A stretch of DNA of 35,322 bases from Wohlfahrtiimonas sp. (GTDB lineage Bacteria > Pseudomonadota > Gammaproteobacteria > Cardiobacteriales > Wohlfahrtiimonadaceae), in NCBI GenBank assembly GCA_030149965.1, contig JASLHB010000064.1:1-35322 (forward strand), written 5' to 3'. The stretch's first letter is position 1, and every line of letters begins with the position of its first letter. The translations under genes were made by a program, and so were the position numbers. The notes under the pieces were generated by a model. It was not told where the DNA came from and ran no database searches. It saw nothing but the letters and a program-made list of their open reading frames with translations. Positions 1 through 8,639 of the stretch are shown piece by piece.

Positions 1-61
1 ACGGTTTAAATGATGTTTTGGTTTTTCATCATTTTGCCTTAAATTAATAAGGACTTTAATT

Positions 62-137
<76 letters not shown>

Positions 138-150
138 AGAACAGAAACGT

Positions 151-156
151 ATTATA
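151..156 (-). promoter_or_regulatory. -10 element of the tRNA-Gly promoter
   Basis: On the minus strand the hexamer TATAAT (156 to 151) ends 13 nt before the first tRNA base at 137, which would place the transcription start about 6-7 nt ahead of the mature 5' end. No good -35 hexamer is seen at normal spacing, so the match rests on the -10 and its position. Confidence 0.55.
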
Positions 157-301
157 CATAATTTTTTTGAGATTTCTGCATAAATATTATTCATTCTCAT
201 GTTTTTAAGAATTTAATTCATGATCAACCCTAAATTCGTCACTATCAACTTTGCGCACACTCTTGTAAAATCTAATGATTTTAATAAAAGAGGAATGCAA
301 C

Positions 302-1126
302 ATGAAAATCGGATTTATTGGTGGCGGTAATATGGCAGAAGGCATTATTGCTGGGCTAATTCAAAACTTTCTGCCATCATCAATCTTTGTTGCAGATCCA
401 AGTGAGGATCGCCAAGCAGTATTAAAAGAACGTTATGAGATCAATACATTTGATCATCATCGTTATTTTTTATCAGAAGTAGATTTTATTGTACTAGCAA
501 TTAAGCCTCAAGGTTTCGCAAGTTTCTTGCCTGAAATTGCACCTTTGATTCAATCACATCAAGTGGTCATTTCAATTGCTGCGGGCGTAACAATTGATGT
601 GATCAATGATTTATTGAGTGAAGAGTTTGCCATCGTACGTGCCATGCCGAATATGCCAGCAAAAGTTGGTCATGGTGTTACAGGATTATTTGCTAATTCT
701 AATGTTTCAGAAGATCAAAAAAATGTGATTTCTGAGATTTTCCAAGGTTGTGGTATGGCAACTTGGGTAAAAGAAGAAGCGCAAATTAATGCCGTCATTG
801 CAGTCGCAGGATCAAGTCCTGCATATTTTTTCTATTTTGCGCAATTGGTTGGGCAAATGGGTGCAAAATTAGGATTGAATGAAGAAGTTTCCATAAAAAT
901 GGCGATTCAAACAATGTTAGGTAGTGCGAAACTTGCTGATATTGGCGATGTGAATTTGGATGATTTAATTCGTAGTATTTGTTCACCAAAAGGTACGACA
1001 GAGCAAGCGATGATTTCATTTAAAGAAAGTGATTTAGAAAGCGTTGTAGAAAAAGCTATGATCGCAACGGTTAAACGAAGTGAAGTATTGGCAGAAGAGT
1101 TAGCCGCACAAATCAAGGGACAATAA
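302..1126 (+). CDS. proC: pyrroline-5-carboxylate reductase
   Basis: Cytosolic enzyme that reduces 1-pyrroline-5-carboxylate to L-proline with NAD(P)H, the last step of proline synthesis. The 274-residue protein is of normal family length. The N-terminal Rossmann motif GGGNMAEG lies at residues 7-14. The P5CR signature is near residue 165 onward (VAGSSPAYFF), with a C-terminal dimerisation region that contains SPKGTTEQ. An in-frame ATG at 275 would add nine residues before the glycine-rich strand. The start at 302 is preferred because it follows AAGAGGA (288-294) at good spacing and begins with the typical MKIGFIGGG. The gene heads an operon and its stop overlaps the yggT start (TAATG). The yggS gene often found ahead of proC is not present here. 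Confidence 0.97.
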   Translation: MKIGFIGGGNMAEGIIAGLIQNFLPSSIFVADPSEDRQAVLKERYEINTFDHHRYFLSEVDFIVLAIKPQGFASFLPEIAPLIQSHQVVISIAAGVTIDVINDLLSEEFAIVRAMPNMPAKVGHGVTGLFANSNVSEDQKNVISEIFQGCGMATWVKEEAQINAVIAVAGSSPAYFFYFAQLVGQMGAKLGLNEEVSIKMAIQTMLGSAKLADIGDVNLDDLIRSICSPKGTTEQAMISFKESDLESVVEKAMIATVKRSEVLAEELAAQIKGQ

Positions 1127-1695
1127 TGATTGCAGGTATTTTAGAATTCATCATCAAATTAGTATTTAACTGTGTTGGTTTATTAGTTCTATTGCGATTT
1201 TTATTGCAATGTGTGAAAGTGAATTTTTTTCATCCGATGGTTCAAATGCTGGTGAGAGTAACCAATCCAATTGTATTGCCAGTTCGTAGAATTACGCCGG
1301 TATTCAGTAGCTGGGATTGGTCGTGCATGATTGTTGTGATTATTGCAGGATTGATTAAGTATTTGTTATTAATGGCATTGGCGCGCGTTGCAATGGCACC
1401 ATTGATTGTATTGGGCATGATTTTGATTGATATATTGCAAGATATATTGACCATTTATTTCTATGCGTTGATCTTTGTAGCCATTTGCAGCTGGTTCAGA
1501 GAATCACCGAATGCACGTATCGTGTTAGATATTTTAGGAAAATTGACGAAACCTGTAATGCGATTATTAAAGTTTAACATTCGTTATCGCAGTATTGATT
1601 TCAAGCCAATGATTATTTTATTGGTGATTATGTTAATACAATCAGGCTTGTATGTCGTGAAAGCCTTTTTAATGAATTTAAATGTAGGTTCATAA
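1126..1695 (+). CDS. yggT: YggT family integral membrane protein
   Basis: Inner-membrane protein of the YggT family, 189 residues, almost the same length as the Escherichia coli member. It consists of two similar YGGT halves, each with a pair of hydrophobic segments (roughly residues 5-25 and 63-105, then 105-125 and 158-180). Each half has a short loop containing a conserved P-(V/I)-(L/M) stretch: TNPIVLPVRRITP in the first and TKPVMRLLKFNIRY in the second. The family has been linked to osmotic tolerance and membrane integrity, but its molecular role is not settled. The start codon overlaps the proC stop and the stop codon overlaps the tadA start, so translation is probably coupled. The proC-yggT pairing is common in proteobacteria, which supports the call. 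Confidence 0.93.
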   Translation: MIAGILEFIIKLVFNCVGLLVLLRFLLQCVKVNFFHPMVQMLVRVTNPIVLPVRRITPVFSSWDWSCMIVVIIAGLIKYLLLMALARVAMAPLIVLGMILIDILQDILTIYFYALIFVAICSWFRESPNARIVLDILGKLTKPVMRLLKFNIRYRSIDFKPMIILLVIMLIQSGLYVVKAFLMNLNVGS

Positions 1696-2201
1696 TGACG
1701 GATCAAACACATTTAAATGAGCATTTCACATCGAATAGCGATGAATTTTTTATGGCAGAAGCTTTGGTGGAAGCACAAAAAGCTGCTGATATTGGAGAAA
1801 TTCCAATCGGTGCTGTCATTGTGAAAAATGGTGAGATCATTGCTCGTGGATTCAATGAATCTATTACTAAAAATGATCCAACGGCGCATGCTGAGATTGT
1901 TGCCATTCGTCGTGCGGGCGAAGCTTTACAAAATTATCGTTTAATTGATTGTGAGTTATATGTCACATTAGAACCTTGCATGATGTGCGCAGGGAGCTTT
2001 GTTCACAGTCGATTGAAACGAATTATTTACGGTGCAGGTGATTCGCGCCATGGTGCACTCGGCACACAGTTGAATGTGAATACTTTTGAGTCTTTCAATC
2101 ATAAGGTATCCATAACGCCAGCTGTGTTGGAAGAAGAGTGCCGGACATTAATACAGTCGTTTTTCAGAGAAAGACGCAAACAACAAAAAAGCAGCAAGTG
2201 A
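1695..2201 (+). CDS. tadA: tRNA-specific adenosine deaminase
   Basis: TadA deaminates the wobble adenosine A34 of tRNA-Arg(ACG) to inosine, an essential step for reading CGN codons. The 168-residue protein shows the cytidine/deoxycytidylate deaminase zinc site: His65 and the proton-shuttling Glu67 in HAEIVAIR, and Cys95/Cys98 in PCMMCAG. The sequence DSRHGALGTQLN that follows matches the region after the active site in TadA proteins. About 17 residues precede the catalytic domain and look variable. The gene sits fourth-to-last in the proC operon, overlapping the yggT stop by the TAATG arrangement and followed nine bases later by zapE. Confidence 0.96.
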   Translation: MTDQTHLNEHFTSNSDEFFMAEALVEAQKAADIGEIPIGAVIVKNGEIIARGFNESITKNDPTAHAEIVAIRRAGEALQNYRLIDCELYVTLEPCMMCAGSFVHSRLKRIIYGAGDSRHGALGTQLNVNTFESFNHKVSITPAVLEEECRTLIQSFFRERRKQQKSSK

Positions 2202-2210
2202 GGAGAAGAT

Positions 2211-3335
2211 ATGTCAACCATCAAGGATGCATACTTGAAAGAGATCGAGCAACGTGGTTATAACGTTGATCCAATTCAATTACGAGTAGCAGAAGAGTAC
2301 GATAAGTTAAAAACGAAGATCATGAATGATGAGCCTGCTGTGGATAGTAGCAAGGTTTCATTTTTCCAAAAATTAATGAAAACCGTGCCAGATAATGCTA
2401 AACGTTATCAAGATCCTCGCGGTATTTATATTTATGGTCGAGTTGGTCGCGGTAAAACATTCTTGATGGATTTGTTTTATAACAATGTTGATGTGCCTAA
2501 AATTCGTAGCCATTATTATCATTTTATGCAAGATGTTCATAATGAATTGCGTAGCTTTGCAGGGCAAACGGATCCTTTGAAATTAGTAGCAAAAAGTTAT
2601 GCGAAAAAGTGCAAAGTGCTTTGTGTGGATGAGTTCCATGTAATCGACATTACAGATGCAATGATTTTATATCGTTTGCTGGAATCCTTTTTGGATGAAG
2701 GTATTTTCTTCATCACAACATCTAATCGTGAACCTGATGAATTGTATAAAAATGGTTTACAGCGTGAAAAGTTCTTGCCAGCCATTGAAATCATCAAAAA
2801 ACGTTTAGTTTCTGTGCCATTGGATAGCGATAAAGATTATCGTATGCGCCACTTAGAAGCAGCGGATGTTTGGTTTACAGGTTCTGTAGAAGAGCAGCAT
2901 AAGCATTTTGAAGCAGAATTTGATGATTTAGTTGGTCATAGCGATGGTCCAATCACTCGAGATGTGAATGGTCATGCTTTTGAAATGCTAAAAGTTGGTG
3001 GTGATGCTGCATGGTTTACATTCAAAGAAGCTTGTGCGAAACCTAGAGCTTCACAGGATTTCATCAAGTTAGCTTCTGAATATGGCACAGTATTTTTAAG
3101 CAATGTTCCACTGTTGAATCGTGATCGTCAGAATGAAGCGCGTCGTTTCGTGATTATGATTGATGAGTTTTATGATCAAGGCGTTAAAGTTGTGATTGGT
3201 GCAGAAACTTCCTTGGCTGATTTATATGAATCCAAAGGCACAAATGCGTTGGATTTTGAATTTGATCGTACAATGAGCCGCTTAATTGAAATGCAGTCAG
3301 AAACTTATTTACATCAACCTAAACGTCAAGCATAA
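2211..3335 (+). CDS. zapE: AFG1-family ATPase, cell division protein ZapE
   Basis: A P-loop ATPase of the AFG1/ZapE family, 374 residues, normal for the family. The Walker A motif GRVGRGKT lies at residues 76-83. The Walker B segment VLCVDEFHV is near residues 136-145, followed by the family stretch ITTSNREPDELYKNGLQR. In E. coli ZapE associates with the constricting Z-ring and is needed for late division under stress. The mitochondrial homologue helps degrade respiratory-chain subunits. A strong ribosome-binding site, AGGAG at 2201-2205, precedes the ATG by five bases. The gene lies between tadA and ydiJ in one operon. The family assignment is clear, while the exact role in this organism is inferred from homologues. 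Confidence 0.94.
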   Translation: MSTIKDAYLKEIEQRGYNVDPIQLRVAEEYDKLKTKIMNDEPAVDSSKVSFFQKLMKTVPDNAKRYQDPRGIYIYGRVGRGKTFLMDLFYNNVDVPKIRSHYYHFMQDVHNELRSFAGQTDPLKLVAKSYAKKCKVLCVDEFHVIDITDAMILYRLLESFLDEGIFFITTSNREPDELYKNGLQREKFLPAIEIIKKRLVSVPLDSDKDYRMRHLEAADVWFTGSVEEQHKHFEAEFDDLVGHSDGPITRDVNGHAFEMLKVGGDAAWFTFKEACAKPRASQDFIKLASEYGTVFLSNVPLLNRDRQNEARRFVIMIDEFYDQGVKVVIGAETSLADLYESKGTNALDFEFDRTMSRLIEMQSETYLHQPKRQA

Positions 3336-3344
3336 GGGAATATG

Positions 3345-6242
3345 ATGAGCACTTTTAGTTTAGAGAATGCAGTGAAAAACTTTATTGCTGATTTAGCAAA
3401 AACAAATTTCCAAGGTGATGTGGATGCCAATGAAGCGGCGCGATTGGTTCACTCGGTGGATAACTCCATTTATGAAGTGAAGCCAGCGGCTGTTATTTAT
3501 CCTAAAAATAGCGAAGATGTGGCGATTGTGACGCAATTGTTATCACAACCAGAACATCATCAAGTGAACATTACAGCCAAAGGCGGCGGCACAGGTACAA
3601 ATGGTCAATCTTTGAATCAAGGGATTATTTTTGACTTATCGCGCCACATGAATCAGATTTTGGCATTTGATGCTGAAAAGCATCAAGTGATTGTTCAAAC
3701 TGGTGTTGTCAAAGATCAGTTGAATGCATTTTTGAAACCTCATGGTTTTTTCTTTGCGCCTGAGCTATCAACATCTAACCGCGCAACAATCGGTGGCATG
3801 ATCAATACAGATGCTTCAGGTCAAGGTAGTTATGCTTATGGTAAAACAAGTCATCATGTGGTTGCATTAAAAGGTTATTTGCCGAATGGTCAATTCGTTG
3901 ATACCAATGAGATTGATCCGTTGCAGCAACAAATTGCGGGTATTATTGCGCCAGAAGTGGATTCTATGAATGCACGTTTTCCTGATTTGAATCGTTTTGT
4001 GACAGGCTATGATGCGAAGCATTTCTTTGATGATGAAAATCATAATTTAAAGCATTTGTTATGTGGTGCAGAAGGTACATTGGCTGTTTTAACAGAGGCA
4101 ACTTTGAATGTATTGCCAATTCCTAAATACAGCACATTAGTTTTATTAAGTTATGATGATTTTATTTCAGCACTTCGTCATTCAACGTATTTGATGGATG
4201 CGCCTGTGACGCCAACATCCATTGAAATTATGGATGATAGAGTTGTGGAGCGCGCGCGCAATGACTTTATTTGGGAAGTGAATGCACAATATTTTGAAGG
4301 CGTGGATTATGATCGCTTAAAAGCAATTCTATTAGTGGAATTTAATAGCGATGATGAAGCTGAATTACAGAAATCTGTAGAATCATTTGCTGATTATATG
4401 AAGGCAAGTAACTATGCTTCGTTGTTATCATCAAATGTATTGAATGGTGATGCGGCGATTAAGAATATTTATGCGCTTCGTAAACGTGCTGTTGGCTTAT
4501 TGGGTAATATCAAAGGTGAACGTAGAACAATGGCATTTGTGGAAGATTGTGCTGTGCCACCAGAAAGCTTGGCAGATTTCATTGTGGAATTCAAAGCTGT
4601 ATTGGATAAAGAGGATGTGCTTTATGGTATGTTCGGGCATGTAGATGCTGGTGTGTTGCATGTTCGTCCTGCGTTGGATCTTAAAACAGATGCGGATCGT
4701 GAAAGAATTCGTCGAGTCAGTGATCAAGTTTATGACTTGTGTGTGAAATACAAAGGTGCATTGTGGGGCGAGCATGGTAAAGGTGTTCGTTCTGAATATT
4801 GTGAGCCTTATTTTGGTGAATTTTACCCGATCATTCGTGCCATTAAAACAGCATTTGATCCACACAATCAGATGAATCCTGGGAAAATTGCAGCGCCATT
4901 TGGTTCTAATTCAGCTTTGTATAAAGTGGATTCAACGCCAATGCGCGGGCAAAAAGATCAATTGATATCAGAAAAAATGTGGAATGAATATCGCCGAGTG
5001 AACTTCTGTAATGGTAATGGTGCATGTTTCAACTATGATCTACATTCGCCAATGTGCCCAAGTTATAAAGCAACGCGTGATCGTGTTCAATCACCTAAAG
5101 GTCGTGCAGTTTTATTGAAAGAATGGGAACGTCGCCGTTGTACAGATCAAAATACTCCAGAGTTTGAAGAGGAAATTTTCACCGCATTGCAGTCATGTTT
5201 AAGTTGTGGCAGTTGTACTTCTGAATGTCCTGTGATGATCAATATTCCTAATGGCCGCTCACAATTTGTTGAAGAATATTACAAAACGCGTCGCCGTCCA
5301 TTGGTGGATCGTATTTTGGCTCAAGCTGAAGAAAATGCACCATTGATGTACAGTATGCGCAAAATTACAAATCCATTGTTTAAATTACCAATGACGAAAG
5401 CGATTATGAAAAAGATCGGCTTAGTGGATGCGACAATGCCATTAGATAATGGTGTACCTGAATTAGTGAAAGCAGGGAAGTTGGTTGAATGGAATATCGC
5501 TGATATTGAGCGTTTAACATCTGGATCCATTAAAGATGCCAAAAACTCTGTGATCATTGTGCCAGATGCTTTGAGTGAATATTTTGATGGCAAAGTTCTG
5601 AAAGATTGCGTGGAATTACTGAATTCACTGGGATTGACCGTTTATTTAGCGCCTTATCAAAATTCGGGCAAGGCTTATCATGTTTTAGGGATGCGTGATC
5701 AATTTACAATGACGGCCGAAAAACAGAATAAATTGTTATTGAAAATGGCTAAGTTGAATATCCCAATGATTGGCATTGAACCGCCAATTACTGTGCTATA
5801 TCGTAAAGATTATAAGCAGATGTTTGATGAAACAGTAGATGTTCAACTGGTGCAAGAATTCTTGGTAGATTACTTAAGCCAAAAAGATCAGTCAGAGCAG
5901 AAAGAATTGAAAGATAAGTTCTATTTGTTGAGCCATTGTATGGAAAAAACAGCTGTGCCAAATGCACCAAGCTTATGGCAACAAGTGTTTAAATACTTTG
6001 GTTTAGGGATTGAGATTGTGCCAACGGGTTGTTGTGGTATGAGCGGAACATTCGGTCATTTAACGAAACAAGTAGAATTATCTGAGAAAATTTATGATCA
6101 ATCATGGCGCGTGCAAATTGATGGCATTGCTCAAAAAGATCATGTAATGGCGACAGGGTTCTCTTGTAGAACGCAAGTGGATCGTTTTTCTAAAGTATCA
6201 GCACTGCATCCAATCTCTGTATTGAATCAGAGTCTGAAATAA
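3345..6242 (+). CDS. ydiJ: FAD-linked oxidase / Fe-S protein, YdiJ family (D-2-hydroxyglutarate dehydrogenase-like)
   Basis: A 965-residue fusion of a GlcD-type flavin-binding domain and a C-terminal GlpC-type iron-sulfur domain. The FAD-binding region is in the first 280 residues (KGGGTGTNGQS, then LCGAEGTLAVLTE), followed by the FAD-oxidase C-terminal domain to about residue 520 (GHVDAGVLHVRP, GEHGKGVRSEY). A classic 4Fe-4S motif has cysteines at 618, 621, 624 and 628. A cysteine-rich HCMEK/GCCGMSG pair lies near the end. E. coli YdiJ belongs to this family and has been assigned D-2-hydroxyglutarate dehydrogenase activity; D-lactate oxidation is an alternative. ATG 3345 is chosen over the adjacent ATG 3342 because AAGGG (3334-3338) is better spaced. 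It is the last gene of the proC operon. Confidence 0.9.
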   Translation: MSTFSLENAVKNFIADLAKTNFQGDVDANEAARLVHSVDNSIYEVKPAAVIYPKNSEDVAIVTQLLSQPEHHQVNITAKGGGTGTNGQSLNQGIIFDLSRHMNQILAFDAEKHQVIVQTGVVKDQLNAFLKPHGFFFAPELSTSNRATIGGMINTDASGQGSYAYGKTSHHVVALKGYLPNGQFVDTNEIDPLQQQIAGIIAPEVDSMNARFPDLNRFVTGYDAKHFFDDENHNLKHLLCGAEGTLAVLTEATLNVLPIPKYSTLVLLSYDDFISALRHSTYLMDAPVTPTSIEIMDDRVVERARNDFIWEVNAQYFEGVDYDRLKAILLVEFNSDDEAELQKSVESFADYMKASNYASLLSSNVLNGDAAIKNIYALRKRAVGLLGNIKGERRTMAFVEDCAVPPESLADFIVEFKAVLDKEDVLYGMFGHVDAGVLHVRPALDLKTDADRERIRRVSDQVYDLCVKYKGALWGEHGKGVRSEYCEPYFGEFYPIIRAIKTAFDPHNQMNPGKIAAPFGSNSALYKVDSTPMRGQKDQLISEKMWNEYRRVNFCNGNGACFNYDLHSPMCPSYKATRDRVQSPKGRAVLLKEWERRRCTDQNTPEFEEEIFTALQSCLSCGSCTSECPVMINIPNGRSQFVEEYYKTRRRPLVDRILAQAEENAPLMYSMRKITNPLFKLPMTKAIMKKIGLVDATMPLDNGVPELVKAGKLVEWNIADIERLTSGSIKDAKNSVIIVPDALSEYFDGKVLKDCVELLNSLGLTVYLAPYQNSGKAYHVLGMRDQFTMTAEKQNKLLLKMAKLNIPMIGIEPPITVLYRKDYKQMFDETVDVQLVQEFLVDYLSQKDQSEQKELKDKFYLLSHCMEKTAVPNAPSLWQQVFKYFGLGIEIVPTGCCGMSGTFGHLTKQVELSEKIYDQSWRVQIDGIAQKDHVMATGFSCRTQVDRFSKVSALHPISVLNQSLK

Positions 6243-6262
6243 AGCATTATCAGATTAAATTA

Positions 6263-6287
6263 AAAGCCTGCGATGCAGGCTTTTTTT
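6263..6287 (+). terminator. rho-independent terminator after ydiJ
   Basis: A 9-bp perfect stem, AAAGCCTGC (6263-6271) with GCAGGCTTT (6275-6283), has a 3-nt loop and runs into seven T (6281-6287). It ends the proC-ydiJ operon. Its A-rich left flank may also let it serve the convergent regulator gene on the minus strand. Confidence 0.9.
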
Positions 6288-6303
6288 ATTAGTGTAGATC
6301 CAA

Positions 6304-6765
6304 TTATTCAATATTGATTTCAAAGGTTTGTTTAATATTTTGGAGCGTTACCATGGTTTTGAAACCATTAATGTTTTCATCATTGAATAATAACTTTTCC
6401 GACAGCTGCTCATATTCAGACATATCTGCAACCGTCATCATGAGTAAAAAATCAAAATCTCCCGTTACCAAATAAACTTGCTGAATGGCAGGTGTTGAAA
6501 GAAAAATGGATTTATGATGATCCATTGCGATCGTATGTTTATTTTTGATGCGCACTTCAACAATTAATGTAATGGGTTTGCCCAATTTTTTATTATCAAT
6601 GATGGCAATGTTGCCTTTAATGTAACCATCTGATTCTAAGGCTGCAATTCGGCGATTGACAGCAGATGGTGATAAATTGACTTGTTCAGCTAGTTCGCGC
6701 TGTGAAATTTTATTATCACGCTGTAATAGCTGAAGTATTTTTTTATCAAAACCATCTAATTCCAT
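6304..6765 (-). CDS. Lrp/AsnC family transcriptional regulator
   Basis: A 153-residue feast/famine-type regulator. Residues 1-60 hold the AsnC-type helix-turn-helix (LDGFDKKILQLLQRDNKIS, then QRELAEQVNLSPSAVNRRI). Residues about 65-145 form the ligand-binding RAM domain, with the typical VYLVTGDFDFLLMM strand-turn. Members bind DNA as octamers or dimers and respond to amino acids such as leucine, asparagine or lysine; the effector cannot be read here. The gene is on the minus strand, downstream of and in the same direction as the FMN-dependent glutamate-synthase-like gene, but a hairpin terminator and a separate promoter lie between them. It ends head-to-head with ydiJ. Its targets are unknown; the neighbouring glutamate-synthase-like gene and brnQ are reasonable candidates by inference only. 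Confidence 0.93.
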   Translation of the reverse strand: MELDGFDKKILQLLQRDNKISQRELAEQVNLSPSAVNRRIAALESDGYIKGNIAIIDNKKLGKPITLIVEVRIKNKHTIAMDHHKSIFLSTPAIQQVYLVTGDFDFLLMMTVADMSEYEQLSEKLLFNDENINGFKTMVTLQNIKQTFEINIE

Positions 6766-6811
6766 AAATTATTGCCTATATCAAATAATTGAAACCAAAG
6801 TACAGTTATAC

Positions 6812-6839
6812 ATTATTTTCTTCGAAGGTAGTCAGTCAA
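6812..6839 (-). promoter_or_regulatory. promoter of the Lrp/AsnC-type regulator
   Basis: On the minus strand TTGACT (6839-6834) is followed after 16 bases by AATAAT (6817-6812), each matching the sigma-70 consensus at five of six positions. Transcription would start near 6805, giving a leader of about 40 nt. It lies directly downstream of the U-tract of the preceding gene's terminator. Confidence 0.5.
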
Positions 6840-6844
6840 ATATC

Positions 6845-6894
6845 AAAAAAATTAAAATAAAACCTCATATTTAGATGATCTAAGTATGAGGTTT
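6845..6894 (-). terminator. terminator of the glutamate-synthase-like gene
   Basis: A long hairpin has an outer stem AAACCTCATA (6860-6869) with TATGAGGTTT (6885-6894) and an inner stem TTAGA/TCTAA. On the minus strand it is followed by a U-rich tract (6845-6859 as A on the plus strand). It separates the minus-strand gene ending at 6924 from the regulator gene beyond. Confidence 0.8.
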
Positions 6895-6923
6895 CTTTTA
6901 GTTATCAATAACTAATTATCTGT

Positions 6924-8546
6924 TTAATAAGTATTTTTACGAGAAACAGGCTCAAAACTTGTTGCTTGTGCAGTTTCCCAAACAGAAGCGTAATATTGAC
7001 TTGGAATGTTATCGCGTAATAAAGCGCCCGGTTCAATGTAGTAATAAGTATTAGAGAATAAACGCACTTCATTATCTGTGGTTCTTAGTACTAAATGATG
7101 TGGCTCTAAATCTTGAACATGAGTAATGCCAGCAGAACTTAACATTTCAGCCAATGCATGCAATGTGTTGCGATGATAGTTATGAACTCGATTGACTTTA
7201 TTTGTGACATCTAAGCCTTTTTGACGCATTAAATCTTGCGTTGCAATACCAGTTGGGCAGGCATTTGTATGGCAACTTAATGATTGGATGCAACCCAAAG
7301 CAAACATGAATCCACGCGCTGAGTTAACCCAGTCAGCCCCAATAGCTAATGTACGAGCAATGTCAAAAGCACTGATGATTTTACCACTTGCACCAATTTT
7401 GATTTGATCACGAAGATTTGCACCCACTAATGTGTTGTGAACGAATAATAAGCCTTCGCGTAATGGAGAGCCAATATGATCTGCGAATTCAATTGGGGCA
7501 GAGCCTGTACCACCTTCTTTACCATCTACAACGATAAAGTCAGGTGTAATACCTGTTTTTAACATTGCTTTAACAATTGCAGCAAATTCCCAAGCATGAC
7601 CAATACATAATTTAAATCCAACTGGCTTACCATCACTTAGTTCGCGTAATCTTTGGATAAATTCTAATAATTCAATTGGTGTAGAAAACTCAGAATGGTA
7701 AGGTGGAGAAATACAATCTTTGTCCATTGGTACGCCACGAGTTTCTGCGATTTCAGGTGTGATTTTATCTTTAGGCAAAACACCACCGTGGCCTGGTTTT
7801 GCGCCTTGGCTGATTTTAACTTCAATCATTTTAACTTGTGGTAAGAGTGCTTTTTCTCTGAATTTTTCAGGATCAAATTGACCATCTTCAGTACGACAAC
7901 CAAAGTAACCGCTTCCGAGTTCCCAAATTAAGTCACCACCATTTTTCAAGTGATAAGGGCTAATACTTCCTTCACCTGTATCATGAGCGAAGTTTCCAAG
8001 TTTTGCACCGCCATTCAATGCAGAAACAGCATTTGCACTCAATGCACCAAAGCTCATTGCAGAGATATTAAAGATTGATGCGCTGTAAGGTTGTTTACAT
8101 TCGCTACCACCAATTGTTACACGAAAACCTTCAGGATCAGGCATTGGTACAGGTGCCATAGAATGGTTGATGAATTGAAAGCCTTTCTCGTAGACATTTT
8201 GAATCGTACCAAATGCACGATTGGAGTTTTGATTTTTAGCACGGCTATAAACTAATTCACGTTGCCCATGAGTGAAAGGCACAGCTTCTGAATCTGATTC
8301 AATAAAATATTGACGGATTTCTGGGCGGAAATGTTTAAGGAGATATCTTAAGTTACCTAAAATTGGATAGTTACGACGAACCGCATAAGTTTTTTGTGAA
8401 ATATCAGCAATACCAATGAGGGTGAAAACTAAAGCGACGACAAAAACCACTTTTCCAAGTGGAAAGTTAAGCATGCCAGATGCAATGGTTGTAGCAATTG
8501 CAATCAAGAAAAGGGAATAGCGTCCCAAATATGCAACAGCAGTCAT
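6924..8546 (-). CDS. membrane-anchored FMN-binding glutamate synthase family protein
   Basis: A 540-residue protein whose main body (about residues 90-510) is the FMN-binding central/synthase domain of the GltB large subunit. Signs are SGAKPGHGG-like text (SQGAKPGHGGVLPKDK), KEGGTGSAPIEFADHIG, and a cysteine cluster near residue 415 (CIQSLSCHTNACPTG) placed like the Fe-S cysteines of glutamate synthase. It lacks the N-terminal glutamine amidotransferase domain. Two hydrophobic segments lie in the first 50 residues, suggesting inner-membrane anchoring. Stand-alone proteins of this kind are common in proteobacteria, but their reaction is not established; they should not be assumed to be full glutamate synthases. 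A strong ribosome-binding site (AAAGGAG on the minus strand) precedes the ATG. The gene is monocistronic and divergent from the DUF721 gene. Confidence 0.88.
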   Translation of the reverse strand: MTAVAYLGRYSLFLIAIATTIASGMLNFPLGKVVFVVALVFTLIGIADISQKTYAVRRNYPILGNLRYLLKHFRPEIRQYFIESDSEAVPFTHGQRELVYSRAKNQNSNRAFGTIQNVYEKGFQFINHSMAPVPMPDPEGFRVTIGGSECKQPYSASIFNISAMSFGALSANAVSALNGGAKLGNFAHDTGEGSISPYHLKNGGDLIWELGSGYFGCRTEDGQFDPEKFREKALLPQVKMIEVKISQGAKPGHGGVLPKDKITPEIAETRGVPMDKDCISPPYHSEFSTPIELLEFIQRLRELSDGKPVGFKLCIGHAWEFAAIVKAMLKTGITPDFIVVDGKEGGTGSAPIEFADHIGSPLREGLLFVHNTLVGANLRDQIKIGASGKIISAFDIARTLAIGADWVNSARGFMFALGCIQSLSCHTNACPTGIATQDLMRQKGLDVTNKVNRVHNYHRNTLHALAEMLSSAGITHVQDLEPHHLVLRTTDNEVRLFSNTYYYIEPGALLRDNIPSQYYASVWETAQATSFEPVSRKNTY

Positions 8547-8556
8547 GATATCTCCT

Positions 8557-8584
8557 TTGATAAACGGTCAGAATAGCTTAGAAT
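8557..8584 (+). promoter_or_regulatory. promoter of the DUF721-recX-lpxK-rnr block
   Basis: TTGATA (8557-8562) and TAGAAT (8579-8584) are separated by 16 bases, each matching five of six sigma-70 consensus positions. Transcription would begin near 8591, about 50 bases ahead of the ATG at 8640. It lies in the 93-bp divergent gap shared with the glutamate-synthase-like gene. Confidence 0.5.
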
Positions 8585-8639
8585 AAATGGCTGTCATCAT
8601 ACGCTATATTGTTTTAAATTATAAGGATTTGAAGATCGG

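Noticed and set aside
1..61. Hairpins AAATGATG/CATCATTT (8-34) and CCTTA/TAAGG (37-52) downstream of the tRNA as a terminator.
   Set aside because: Neither is followed by a T-tract in the direction of tRNA transcription.
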